A stretch of DNA of 64,000 bases. Origin: Opisthocomus hoazin. Lineage: Eukaryota; Chordata; Aves; Opisthocomiformes; Opisthocomidae. The number at the start of each line of letters is the position of its first letter. The first letter of the stretch is position 1. The notes beneath the pieces were generated by a model. The model ran no database searches and was not told the origin of the DNA. It was given only the letters and a program-made list of their open reading frames with translations. Both the position numbers and the translations under genes were made by a program. The stretch lies in NCBI RefSeq assembly GCF_030867145.1, contig NC_134427.1, forward strand, positions 10,997,001 to 11,061,000, in the 5' to 3' direction. Below are positions 26,401 to 41,400 of this stretch, one piece after another.

Positions 26401-29400
26401 CTGCAGGCTTTATTCCCTGTCAGCATTTCCAGGCACAGGCTCATGGCAAAGCTATGTGATAACACTAACCTAAATTTCACAGTATCAATGACAGTCTGCT
26501 TTCTGTGAAGGTTTAGTGCACTCTTGAGAGCTTTCTTACATAGTACAGGATACCGAGCTGGAGCTTCCATTGCTAATGCTTAAAAGCAAAAGAAAATAGA
26601 GAAGAAGAAAGAAATTACTGGAGTCAGACTTTAATCTCATTGGTCACTAAAATAAACTACAGCATATTGCAAGATCCCTGTGATAAACAACTGAAAAGAG
26701 ATTTGTTTAATCTGGGCTGGTTACAAGCTAGTGCTTCTCTACTACTTCCTTACTGTGGAGACCATCAATGAGGACTACAAGGCAGAAGCATAGTACATTT
26801 TATAATTTACAAGTACTCACTGCTGTTTACTTCTGGTGCAGTTACCCAAAAATACGGGGGGAGGGGGGGGTGTAAAGAGTATTGTTCTGCTTGTCTCCTC
26901 GAACATGAAAATCTGGATGGAAAAATTAGGCAGGAGCAGGATGTCAGTATGGTGTGTCCAAGCATGGGTGTGTACTCCCTCAAGACAAGGCAGGTAAGTA
27001 GGTGTTCACGCAGTCCTACAGAATTCCCTCCAAAGATTTGCTATGGTAGTTCTAAATTTTACTGTCTTCCTTGGATCCCATTCTAGATTCTCCTAGAACT
27101 CTGTGATGAAAGTACGGTACAGTATAAAGAAGTGCTATTTACAAATTAACTACATTAAGTACATTAAGTTGAAACTGCCTATCCATCCAAAGTCCACAAC
27201 CTACAGCACCCTACAAGAAAGCTGGAAAGGGATTTTTCACAAAGGCATGTAGTGAGACGACAAGGGGTAATGGCTTTCAACTGACAGAGGGTAGATTTAG
27301 ATCAGATATAAGGAAGAAATTCTTTTACTATGAGGGTGGTGAGGCACTGGCATAGGTTGCCCAGAGAAGCTGTGGATGTCCTATCACTGGAAGTGTTCAA
27401 AGGCCAGGCTGGATGGGGCTTTGAGCAACCTGGTCTAGTGGAAGGTGTCCCTGACCATGGTGGGGTGGTTGGAACTAGATGATCTTTAAGACCCCTTCCA
27501 ATCCAAACCATTCTACGATTCTATCCTAAAACTTCTGTATTGGGTCATGAATCAGCTAGGGTCATTCTCTGACCTTTGCCAGTTTGGAGCTTGTAAAAGT
27601 TTATCTGAATAATCTTTTCCAGACTCACAATCTATACAAATGTCTCATGGTCTAGAAATGGAAAGATGTCGCAAATATCTGGTCCATCATCTATGTAATA
27701 TGGTATTTCAAAATACAGATCTTCTAGTGTTGCTAAGATCCTAAGCATATTTGCTTCAGGACAAAATAAATATGGTTACACCCATTTTCTGCATGCTGCA
27801 GAATACATGATAATCCTGGTCACCTCGAACAGCAAAGAGCAACAAAACCTGTTTTTCATGACTTCAAGAACTATGAAAGTACAAATGCAGTCCTTACATG
27901 CAATGATTTCTAGTGTCTTCACCTCTATTTGTGGTTGCTCCCATACTGACTCCATAAGGTTGTGGAGCGCTGGATCATTAAGTTTGGATCTTGCTTCAAA
28001 TTCATAAAGCAGCAACAATGTGTCTGTTGGGTCTTTAGCAAAATCTCCTACAGAAGAGAGAGAAATGCCTGTATGCGATGATTTATTTTCTTAAAGCCAC
28101 ATGGTGTACCATAAGGTATAAATATTGCTTCCAACAGGCAGGAAAACCATTAAGGTACTCAGATTTAACAGTAGAGCAAGTGGAACTCTGCAGCAGTCTT
28201 AGAAACCACAGATGCCCAAAGCACAACCCCACCAACCACCATACCTGCGCCCTTGCCCCCCCAAAAAATCTGGATTGTCTGTATTTGGCTAAATTCAGGC
28301 AATGCTCCTAGGCAAGGTAATAGGTACCAGGGAAGCTATTTTCATAGACAGGTAAAAGAAGTAACGGAAGGCCAGCAGCTCAGAAGGTTATGAAAGAAGT
28401 TATCATCAGCTTCAAATTTCTCCATAACATTTGTCTCCTTTCTGGTAGAAAATCCCTCAGGAAATCTTTAAACACAGAAGAAGGGTGGGAGAACAGTAAA
28501 ACTGCTAAGAGGGTGTAACCATGATACAAATGCCAAACAATCCTTTATTGAACTATCACAAAGACCTTTGGGTTTACATCTAAAAGACATTCTCAGCTTC
28601 CTCTAGGGCAACAGACTCATCCACATGTTAGCCAAGGTCTAGTGAAGAAGTGAAGGAAGCACCGGGCTACCATTCCACAAACCTCTGCAGGAGAAACTCC
28701 AGTATCTCTCTGTTCTGAGATAATCAACCTCTTGGGATTTTAAGGAGTGAAAATTAAAAGGGAAGAAGTCTTCCTGAGTTATCTTGCCTTCAGTGCAAAA
28801 GGGCAAAGAGAATCCCAAACTCAGGCCATATAATGAACCTTTCATTCTGAAATTTTAAGGGGGGAAAAAAGCAAGCAAGTAAATTTTTTGACAAAAGTTA
28901 CATACTGATGCATCTTACAATGGAAACTCCACAGTGTCCCAAACATATAACTGAAAAGAACCCAGGCCACAGGCCAGATAAGGAATGTCTAGTGGGATTT
29001 TTCTACCAATATACTACCAAAAAAGTGAAGCATGCATCCTCTAGGCTAACAGTCACTCAGCACCTCAGCTGTCAGCTGAAAGCATGCCAGTCTCCAGTAA
29101 CAGCTGATCTAAATTGACATGGAATAGTCAGGGAACAGAGGATGGGTTTTGACACTCTGAAGTATGGCAGCAGGACTTTCTGTATTCTGAAACGCCTTAT
29201 ATGGAAAGAGGCTAGTAAAACTATTAAAACAGTGCAAAAGTGACTCCACTCTAGAGCAAAAGCCTTGGAGTTTCTTAACTTTTGAGACAGAACAGTCAAC
29301 CCAACTTCACTCTGAATGATTGTTCACACTTCACAGCACCTATACAATAAAAAGCCTGGAATGACATACAAAAAACAGTAGTTTGTTTTCCAATTCTTTT

Positions 29401-32400
29401 ATCATATTGTCATGTATCTGCTTCAACACTCTTCAGCTGAGACAGCAGTTCCATATGCCCTCTATTTTTCATGAGCACAGTGACCAAGTCTAAGAGTTAC
29501 ACATGATGAACAGACACACTCTGTAGCTTACCTGTTAATTTCAGGACTTTCCATATCTCTTTGCATGTCTGGATATGTTGAATGGCCTGAGTCAAAAGCT
29601 CCGCCTGTTTTACAAAATTTCAGAAGTTATTTTTGTCATAGTTTTAAAAGTGAAAGGAATATACATGTCACAACTAACAGGATCTTTATACCTAACTACA
29701 AAATAAAATAAGAATCAACCCACTTAGGACATCATCCACACCAGTTACTGTTTTGGGTTTGTTTTTTTTCCCCCTCTTTCTTTTTCAAAGACCTCCACAT
29801 CTTAGACACTTGTTCTCACTGAACATCCATTGGTCTAGAAAGAACCATATGGGTTCCTATGGGACATCATTTATTTTAGCACCCAAGCATAAACAGGACT
29901 TTTAGAACTGATAAACCACTAAATCCCACAACAAAAATTGCTGTGCATTGCTCTCCACAAAAGTAAGTTTCTGCAACAATCACTGTACAGCAGACTTCCG
30001 CACTTCTGTACATTTTCCTTAATCTTCTTACCACAGTAAGTACAACACCCCCAAAAAAGGATGTACGTATAAAACACAAAAATTGTGAGCTTTACCACAA
30101 CCATACTGGTAACTACTTTCAGCAATGGCATAATCCTAAAGATGCAGTAATTATCTGCCTGACAAACCAGTGTTTAGCAGCAGACTCCTCACACAACACA
30201 TCAGGTAGTCTGAATTTCCTCTAAGAGAAGGTACTGCCATGACCCTTTGCTAATACAAATCTGTACAAATCCATGGAAGTAAACAGAACTGATCTACAGA
30301 AATCCAACATCTACAATTGTCTGCAAAGCACTGGGTGCCTTGATTCTAACTAACTATGAAAGGTTCCCATGCTTACATTCTCACTATCCTGTTCTGAGTG
30401 AAAACACTAAGACTTCAAAAATCAAAAGAAAAAATGCTACACTGATACACAGAGAATCATTTAACAGAGCAATGCCCTACCTGTTCAGAAGTTGTTACTT
30501 GTTGTCTTGCCATTTCCAGATCAACTGCAGCTGCCATTAACAGGCATGTCTTCTGAGCAATTAGAACACCTTTGTCAGAAGGACAAAATTGGGACAACTG
30601 ACACAAAAATAGGAAAAGATAATGAGAATTCTACCCATATAAAGCAATTTGTTCGTGAACAGATGATTGCTGAGTCTCCTCTATGACACTTTCAGTAATC
30701 AGTCATGAACAGTATATATTAATATTGTAATTTTACTTGTACAATTAGTTAAGAAGATTCTTTAAATATAAAGTGTAAAGCAGTGTTGGGAGTCCCCTCT
30801 CTACAAACACATACAAAACTGACAGTGCTCGTAGAAGTTCTGTATGGAGATCAGGACTCGAGTACTTAACATGTTTGTATTAACGATATAGTTCCCAAAC
30901 ATGAGAATCCACGTATTTTAGAAAGTTCTCACTGAAGTCTAAGTTTATTACAACATTTTTAAGCCACAGAATGTAAAGTATGACAACAATTCTTACGTTT
31001 TGTATTGCAAGTCAATCTCCTTCAGACAAAAGTGACCCAAGGAGATACCTGATACATCGATGTAACTTCTAACAGAACTCAACAGACAACAATATTCCTC
31101 AATCAGATTGGCAAGCGTACGTACCTTGAAAGACAGTAGAAAAAAATCCCTCATCTTTTCAGGGCAGGCCTTGAACTGTACAGCTAAATTCCAAGCTAAG
31201 AAAGACAAAAAAATGGAGACGAGAATAAAAGTCTTCAACATTACTAGTATTACCCATCTAATCTCTAGTAATAGGCAGTTCATACTCTACAATTCAATTT
31301 CTTAATTAAAATATCATCAACAGCTCATTTAACAACCACAAGAAATACAGTTATTAGTGATTTGTTAAAACAGCTTATTCATGCTTTCAAATTCTGTCTT
31401 ACTAATTTAATCATAACCATGTACCCATTCTACCACATACCCTAACGCACAAGAGCATGAAGTGGAAAAACATTTTCTTAGGTTAGTAAACAAATATGAA
31501 TAAAAGTGTTGAACAATATTGCAGAGACAAATAAAAGGAAAAAACCCACAATATTTTGAAGCTTTCTCTATTTTACCCCAGCAAGGTCAAGTACATGGGA
31601 ACTAAACACACAATTCTAATTAGTAAACAGATGAGCCACCTAAAGACAATCAAACGATTTACAGGAATCTGACCCAATTAAATGTTCAGATTCTACAGTG
31701 ACTTTGCAGATTCTGCCATGTTAATGTATTTCCTAGGACATGTTTTTGTAATCTCTGAGAACACTGCCTTGGAAAGATCATGGTTACCACAGACCATTCA
31801 CACTTGTGTTACTGTATTTGTCCTCTGCTGCTTCTCTCCTTGCTTTGTTACTCTTTATCGGAGCATGGCTTGTGAAGATGGGTGCAAAAGCTCACCATGG
31901 GAGATGTCTTATGTTACTGATGTCAACTATTTTCTCTCCTGCATGCTCTGGCAGAAGCAATAATCTGAAAAATTGCTTCAGCCCGTTACCCTACCCTTGC
32001 ATTTTTACCTACAGACAGCAAACACGCTGACTTCTTCACCAGAACAGTGTAACAAAGACTACTAAATTAGGATCCAGAGACACACTACAGGTAGTGCTTA
32101 CAACAGCTCCATGGGAGCTGCATTCCCCACTAGGAAAACACTTTATCTATGATAACGTTTGCTGTTTAGATTTTGTATACCGTAGTACAAGGCAAACTCA
32201 AGGACTGCTGATTGAAGGAACTAATAAAAACAGTCCGTCTGAGTGGCAGAGACAATCTCATCCTGCACCAGCCACACCAGTACACTCATCTGAACTTCCC
32301 AATTCTTATTTTGCCTACATGAGAATACGCATACTCAGAATTGGCAGTAGTTTTTTATTGCTCTTAGCAGCATTTTTTTTTCAGACACTGAAGAAAACCA

Positions 32401-35400
32401 TTCTTCTTTCTATTTGCCTGATCTTAAATTTTACTTCTGTAACAGAGTCTTGGTAGTGAAGGGCTAACTAAGAGAAAAATGGAGAACTCTGAAGAGTTGT
32501 ATCACAAACACAATTCATGTATCAGCTATTCCATCAAACAGACCTTGTGTGAGTACTTGTCTTGATAACTGACTTAAAACATGAGCCATATCATATAGTT
32601 GCAGAAGACAGAAAATGCAGCAGGAGAACTTTAAACAGCTGCCAAAGGTGACAAGTTTTATAAATCTACTACATCTTTAAACACTTATTTCTTCCTTAAG
32701 GTCTGGCTAAGTGGAGGTGGAGGGGATTCCGTTTAGATTTTGAGAGTGCAACCTACCAACTTTTCTGAACCAGTGAGCTTCAAGGATCCTCAGGTCCCCT
32801 GTAAATTTCTCTTCTGTGAAAGACTCAGCAAGTCTCTTGTGAGCTGCAGAAAATGTGTTGTTCAATATATAAGTAACACTTTCTGAGCAGAATAAAAACA
32901 TTTCCAAGTCTAATAACTACACTACAAACAGAGGTTTCCAAATATAATTCCTGATGAAGAGTTATTCTCACAACTTACATGTAGTATGCTTGACCAGAGA
33001 GGCTAATAAAAAACATCGAAAGGTGCCTCAAACAGCATTTTAGATAAGCTACATAAGGCTGCCAACAAGTACTGCCTCTTTAAGTTTACTGACACTGAAG
33101 TCTAATGCAGAGGAGTTTTACTTAATTTCATAAAAAGTTGAGGGTTTTAAAATTTAATAACAGGTTTGAGGCCTTTCTTCAAGGAACCTTTAATTAATTT
33201 AATTCTAGTCTTCATTCTCCTCTCCTATTTGCCATAAGAATGGCTAGTGGAGAAAAAGTTCTACAATCTCATTGACTTTCTTGTCCAAGAAAGGAAGAGA
33301 GGGGTAAAAAAGATTTAGTGGAATTATTTCTTCTGATGGAGAAAATGCCTCTGTAAAACTCCTGTACCTTTTCCAGTGCACAAGACAATTCTTTTTTGAA
33401 AGGACAACACAACTCAAAAGTGGGAAGCAATTTTGACAAGCCTCTCCCATCTTTCAGCAGTTTTCTAAGCCTTCCAGGGCAAAAAAAAAAAAAAAAAAAA
33501 AAAAAAAGCATTAACTTGATGTAAAAAATGCTCCTTTTTAAACAGCTAGAACAGCAAAAACCACCACTGGTATTTAATTAATGCCATTAGAAAGTCATGC
33601 TGTTAATTCAGTTTACAAAACCAAACTTCTTCCTTTTGTGGTAGTCCTGCTACTAAAAATACTAACTCTGTTCCTATTGATGCACTCAGAGTAGGAGACT
33701 GTCACTTGAGGACACCCAGGCTGTGGCTTGTACCCAAATATCTGTTGTTTGCATACACAGCCTTATGAAGGATTAAAGAGAAACTGCCTAGAAGAAACTG
33801 CTCCTTTGTCTGAGAGAAGCTCCCAGACTTTACTAGAAACAGTTTTTCCAACACTAGCCTGCAAACTTTCCATAGCAAAAACCTGTAAGCACTGAGATCC
33901 AACTTCACAACATTGTTGAATCTCCAGTTTTAATTTGCACTGGTGTCAGTGGGAAGCTTTCACTGATTTAAGTGAGAACCTAGACTGAAACGAGGAGTCC
34001 AATCATTTTGTTGTCATGGACCTAATCGTATCCTAAAACTTCCACAGATGGAAGAACTACAGAAAATGTAAATAAAACAAAAGCATACCCAAGGTCAAGT
34101 AAGTCAGCATTGAGTTGATATCTTCATTTCTACAATGGAGGAAAAATTAAGTTTTAGAAAACATTTTATTAATTTTCTTACAACCGAACACATTATTTAT
34201 GTTGGAATATATCATCTCCATAATTATGGACATCATAATTCTTCCCCCAACAAACATATCAGGCATTAGAAACTGCTGGCTCTGAAGATGCAGAAGGAGT
34301 ACTGAAGGCCTGCAAAAAGTTCTCCTGATCTGCAGCAGTGCAGGTCTTTGCAGCAGTGCAGCGGCAGATTTTCACGATTGTTGGGGCTGCAGGTTAAACT
34401 TCAAACCCCACTGACACTATGCTGTTTTCTTGACAGTCAAAATCCAGCAGTACAGTTCTACTCCTAAGCCAACACACCATTTGCGAAGTGGCTGGTCTTC
34501 AGCAAGGGAAGTCCCTCTCTGAAGTTCTCACTCAGAACTTCTGAAAGGTATCACATCCTAGTGCCAAAAGTTCAACAGGTCGATTGGCCCACATTCCCCA
34601 CCAAAAATATCTGACAGCCTTACACATTAATAGAAGAGAAAGGCAAAGAGTAAATATTTAAACAAAAGGTTATACAAGTAGAAAAGATGTTCCTATGTGA
34701 TGTCACTAGGTGAAGTTGGGAAGTCGTCTGTGGATTTTTTACTAGCATAAAAACTAACCTCTTGATTACTCTCCACGAAAATAACCCCAGTAAGAAAATA
34801 TTACACCATTTGCACAACATGTCCACCATAAGAAAATGGATTTGCCAACGGACTCACCTTATCTCTTCATTTTCTGCCATGACCTTCGACAACATAAGAC
34901 GAACCAAACATCTGAGAAAAACAAGCAATGAAGAAACAAATTTTTTTTCCAACTGTGTGCTTCTTCCTAATTTTCAAGAAAGGATCCCACTTTTCTTCCT
35001 TATGCTGTCAGCCCATGGAACTCACAGAAGTATTCAAAGTATCAAATGGAAATTAAGAATTTAATTTAATAAGAATTTTGTATATTACTATTATAAATGT
35101 ACTTTAACAAAAGCCTTAATAAAATATGGGAATAAATACCTCTGTCTCACAATATTTGTTTTTATAAACATGATTAAATACTTTAACAAGAAGATACCGC
35201 TTCATCGGAGGATACAAACAAACTGGTATTTTCACCAAATGTATTGTTGCAATCTCATTAAAGTTGCTGTTGGTCATCTGTTCAAATCTCAATGTAATCA
35301 TAAAATTTAGAGCAACTATTACTGTTTGCTTGGGAGAGACTTGGAACATCTGTAGATATTAAAATGAGTTCAGGCTTGAGGTACATCTGCAGCACCAAAA

Positions 35401-38400
35401 AGACTGCTAACTAATCTTTCATCTACTCTGTCTTCCAACTTCCTCAATATATTAAATTATTTTTTACAAAAAACCAGAAACATTTCTCTTTCCTTGTAAA
35501 TATACTGAAATCTCACTTTAAAGCTGCAAATAATTGTCGGCAGTCTTGTAAATGTTCAGACAAATACTCCAAAGCTTTGATAGCCACAACTTGTTGTTCA
35601 TTCTGAAAATAAATTAAAACATGTTTTGTATAAACTTCACTACCTCAGTTACCACAAAAAAAAAAAACAACCAAAAAAAACCCAGAGCAACAGCATATTC
35701 CAAAAGTCTGTGCAGTTTACTAGCAGGAAAAAGAACAAGACTGTGGACAGCAGAGCCTCAGAGTCAAGAGAAAACCTTAAGGAATATGATTGGAATCATA
35801 CGATTCCATCCCCAAAGAGCCTATGGCAAGGACAGGATCAATACAGGCTGGCAAGGCTTTCATGCCTTACAGTGCTATCAACTGAGCCCTGAAAGGCAAC
35901 CAAAAGCCTCTTCTAATTCTGCCAACATAATCGGCCAGTTCAGACATCACTCAAGTCACCAACTAAGAGGCAAACAGGTGGAACAAGAGACTTTTCTGTC
36001 TTTCATCATTGACTTATGTGTATTTTGTACACAGTTCCCCCAGCACACCAACGACCAAATCCCAGAGGCAAGAAAGAGACATAACATTTTGCTAAGGAGA
36101 ATTTTACAGAAATACACCATGTCATTTCCAGATACCAACATTTATAGCTCAGAATCCTTTAGTTTCCTGAAGAAATACGAAAAAATAGAATTTCTTTATA
36201 TGTGAGATCAACTCCTACTTTGCATTACACAACACAATGAGTGAGACCTTGGTCATGGAAGCATGAAATACTTAGAAATGCATGAAATACATAGAAATAT
36301 CAAAAGTAGGCCAAGTTACAGAGGTTACAGCTGTCCTACTTATATCACTAAAGTAAAGACAACATTATCTGCTCTACCTCTAAAGCAATTTGGGCAACTA
36401 AACTCAGGAGGTTAGTGCCTGTATTTTCATCCACTCTCAGCTTGTCTTCATGTTGAGACAGCTTTTCTGCTAGCTTCCCCATTTCAATAACTGCTTCCAC
36501 AGCTGAAATACACATAAGGAATTTTTTTTTTAATAGAAGCAATTGAAAAGTGGTAAGTTCTACTGTTTTAATGCGGCTTTAGAAATGACTTCTGAAAGGC
36601 TATAATTTGTTTTTTAATACGATAAATCAAGACAAGAAAACCCGACCATCCCAGCACCTCTCCACATTTATGCATTTCTTCCTAGAGAGGTGCCAAAAGG
36701 CTTTCCAAGCTACTAATATAAGGAAACAAGGATGGCATACAAATGAAACTATCTCATATCCTTAATTTTGTTCTGCTAAATAACTGTTCATCACCAAAGA
36801 TGGAAGAATTTCTCTAATATACTTTCTGGGCATGACTCCAAGCTCCCACGTCTTGGCTCATGCTAATGGTACTGCTGCTTTTATGTTCACACTGTGCTGT
36901 GGTTCCCACTCTATACTAGGTGAACAAATTATGCTGTCATTAAAAAGATGTATAGAGAACAATTAACTGGCACAGAACTCATCTGCACATTACTCTGTAT
37001 TCTAAGTATAGACTGTATTTCTCAATTTTCATTACTTGAGTTAAGATTCTCATTAAAATATGAAATGGCAGAACTAATTCCAAAGAAGAAAGAGTCTACA
37101 GAGATATGCCATTCTGCAAGTTGTCTCAGTAATACATGCATTTTCTGGTAAATTCAGGCTCTACTTGTCCAGAGAAATTAGGAACAGCAATAATGGTTCC
37201 GTTAAGGTTCATTTAGCTCAGTATCCACTTTTTATATTGCATATGCATCCAAAAGACTACCAAAAACACTAAGTACACAATGCTTCTCACCCTCGGATGC
37301 TACGGTAGCTTCTGCCCATGAGAAGATTAGAGACTTCCTAGCCAAAGGCTCCTTCCAGACAACACCAGATATGGCAATGGACTCCACATTTTACATATTG
37401 TGTGCACAAAGCATCCCACTCTGACAGTTTAAATCTACAGCCTGATAGTTTCAATGACTTTATAGACCCTTCTTCTATCTACTCTCTATCTTGTCTTTCT
37501 CAGCATGTACAGACCAAATCTGCTTAGTATTTTCTAATGTATTTGGCGCTTCTGCTCCTTGTAGTGAACCCTTTATCTTTCAAGTTCTACCTTTATCAGT
37601 ATCCTTCTCCAACACCGCAATCTTATAAACACTGAATTTAGTAAAGATGCTGTTTGGATCACACCTCTCTGCTTCTTTAACTGCCTCTTTAGCCTATTCA
37701 CAGAAGAGATTAAAAGAAATCAGTACAATAACTTGAAATCAGTAATATAACTTGCAATAGAAGATAGCTAAAACCATGCACAAAATGTTAATGGTTACAT
37801 TGTTGATATTTACATAATTTCTCAAGAAGTTTGGTTTGGCAACATCTTACTTGGAAAGAAAAGCAAAGTGACAAGACCAGAAGATGGCACCAAAGGCTGA
37901 CAATGACCAGACTGACGAAAAAGCCAGTTCCTCAAAATTACAGCTACAGAAACTGAAAGCAAGAGAAGCCCTGAGAACGCTGAAAAATTAAACTCCCTTC
38001 TGTCACTTTGAACTCTGAAGTTTAACATCCTCAAACCAGAAGGCCTAGATAGGTAAAGCAGGTGAACTTCTCCGCAGAGGTGAGGGCTCACACACTGCTG
38101 TGGGAAGATCTAGTGAGACGCGTCAAATGTTTTTCGTGCCAGGGCTCACCTGTCTTGAAGGGAGGAGGACCTCCAATCTGAGTAGAAACCTGATATATTG
38201 AGGCACGATCACACAGCTTTTGGACTGTTTCCCCCACTGGAACAACAGCTGATACAAGAGGCCCCCATTAGCAGCCCAGATGATGGACAACATCTCTCTG
38301 CCGGATGATGCAAGTTAGGCAAAGATAGCTCCCTCTCTCAAAGCAAGAGAGATACAGTAATAAAGATGTAAATTAAGTCCCAATGACACAGCTATAAAAA

Positions 38401-41400
38401 AAATCAATGCAAATAAATATGTATACATATATATACCTTGTCAACTTGTTTCAGATGAAGATAGCAAGAAGCCATGTTCCTCTGCAGCTTAGCCAAATTC
38501 TGATCTATTTGCCCAGGCGTGTAGAAGCTGACAGAATAATTGTACCAGTGAAGTGCTTCAGAATAGCTTTTTGCCTAGGAAATTTTAAAAAAAATATACA
38601 CCCTTATTTGGGCAATTAAACTGCCTCTGTTTTCCCAAATTTAAAAAAAAAAAAAAAAGTCACGAGAAATGAAAGATTTAGATAATCAAGTATACTCTAG
38701 TGTAACCTTTCCCCTAGAAGAGCGATCACTGGTCCCACAATGCAGGTAATATTCATCAGGAGAACTGACGCTTTACCTATTCCTACTCTTCCCTTCTTCT
38801 TATGGCCGCTATCAAAGACAGGACACTGGACTAGACAGGTCATTCACCTAACCCAGAAAGGACATTCTTATGACTAAATACAAACCAGAAATATTATTGA
38901 AAAAAAAAAAAATCTCTCTTCAGGATACAAAGCAACTGAAACTAAGAAAAAGTGTTTATCCCATTTAGACTGTGAACCTTGATAATACTATGCTGAAGAT
39001 GGTACCATAGTTCAAATTTGGACAGAGAATTTATTTTAAAATGAGAAGAAAGCAAGCTGTGTCATTAGCAAAATTCCTTCTTGACTACACAGATGAGGGG
39101 CACACATGTTTTTCTTCATATATTCAAGAAACGAGCGTATGACAGAAATACAATAGTAGAATATGAGCTCATATCCAAATTCTGAAAGAATACGAAGGTA
39201 TCTGGTTTTGAACAATAGAACATATACATACAGTACAAATGTATATGAAGTAAGATACAATGTAAGCATCCAAAGCTACTTTATGTAGGCTAAAAAGAAG
39301 TTGAATACATAAATGATAACACTTCATGTTGCCTTAAAGCAACAACACACCATCCAGAATGATGGGCTGCACGGGTTCCTTGGCTGATCAATTCTGGCCA
39401 TAACTGTTTCCTTCTACTTAATCTTGAGACGAGGCTACCTGAAACTTGATGTTGTAATGGAAAACAGCACCCAGCTGGATGAAAAATAAAACTAGTGCCA
39501 ACTGGAACAGGGCTCTTAGTAACAGCTTGCACTCTAACCAAAAAGAGACATACCAAAGAGGTCAGAAAAAGCAGAGCTTCATTTTCACTGATACAAATAA
39601 CAACACTACTGTCTGGTCCCAAACCTCATAATGTTTGGCAGCTCTGTCCCACATGATGATGTGCAGCTGGTTCAAGGCTTCAGGCAACAGCTGTTTCCCA
39701 GTATAATGACCTGAAAAGATACTGCAAATCATCACTTTAGAAGCACTTAATGAAGGACGCTGAGAAGCACCTAAGTACTACCTGAGAAAGAATGTCCCAT
39801 AGCCTACAACAAAAACCTCTGACACAGCAACAGTTTCAGCCAGGACCCCGTGTTTCATATCCTACTTCTCGGAAGAAAAAAAACACACAACACAAAACCA
39901 AAAACAAAAGGCACTCCAAAAAACAGCGGGTAAGAGAATAAATATTTTCATGTTTGAACATGTGGCTCTTGCACCTAGCTCGATGCTACATAAAACATGG
40001 TCTGATTTCCAGCAAATCTGACAGTCAAAAAATGCCACGGGTGCAACGGACTTGAAAAAGAAACTGTTAATCAACTGCTGCTCAAACAAGGATATGCAAC
40101 CTGTTTTAATACTGACAAACAAAAACACATTGAGCTGGATGGACTAAGTATTAACATTACACAGAACTTCTGACAAATGTTTCTAATCCCACATGTATCA
40201 GTCACACACAGTCTACAATAAGGAGGAGGAATTTTTCTAGCAAGTGAATTTAACCCTGAGCTTTATCATGACTGTCATTCATTACGAAAATTGAGAGTGC
40301 CACGCAAAAGAAACATAAGGGGAAACAGACAAAAATAGAAACAAAGATAAGAAAAAGCAAAAAAGTGAAAAACAGAATTCAAGACTTTAGCCAACTAAAT
40401 CTAGCTTTCAGCAAACAGCGGCAAAAGATGGATACAGACCTATAATAATTTCTTCAACCTTTTGCTTAGCAAGCAGCTCCCTCTCCATCTGCAACAGGAA
40501 CTCAATGTGGAGCAGGGTAATTTTTCCAAGGTCAGGTGAAGATTCAAATCGTTCAGGAACAGACTTCAGAAAATCAAAACCAACTGATTCCCTATTCACA
40601 CAGATGCATTTTTAAGAGCCTGCACAAGAAGAGCTGCTAATTTTTGATTCTAAAGAATAACACAAAAATATTCACACCTTACAGCATGTTTCTCATTAAT
40701 ACTACTGGCACACAGTCACACTGACAGAGTGTGTCAAGGTATTAATTTACTGCAGTTCATCTATTCAGTAGTAACCTCCTATTAGCAGATGCTTGTTCCA
40801 TAGCATTTACAAGAGAGTTCACTCCTCCCAATGAAAGAGTAAGAATTTACTGCAAGATAGAAGCATATACATAGGTAATCACGATGGAGCGTTCAACAGT
40901 GAAAATTCATGCCTCAGTTTATTTTGCGGTAACTTGTTCATCCTTATACTGTTTTTCACAAGAATGATTCTAGGACTCCAAACTCTTTCATTCTGAGGGC
41001 TGGTTGGTTACTATGGAACAAAGGTTTCAATCGGATAACTCCAGACTCATGTATGTATGTATTATTCCAGATATATACTACAACTGCTCTGCGAGAATCA
41101 TTCCAAAGTAAGGCTACAGCATTGCAAATTGCCACTCAACATTATTTCACACTCTGTTCTGTTGCTGCCATAATCTGCATCACCTTCCTATAGAAAAGAT
41201 AGGCTCCCTCTCAAAACTGTTTACCTGGCTCTGTGACTTTTTATTTAAAATCAAGCATCATTGCATAACAGATGTTCTATGCTTACAAAAGAACACCTAC
41301 AAAGCCCAAATATTGTGTTCACCTCACTTAGGGAAGCTTTCATACCTTCCATGCTCCAGCAGCAGTTTGGCAGTATTCAGACAAAAGTTTAAAGACATCT

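Noticed and set aside
35621-36205. 194-codon + strand open frame in a TEX11 intron
   Set aside because: It begins in A-rich sequence, matches no family I recognise and is antisense to a real gene. AT-rich introns can produce such frames by chance.
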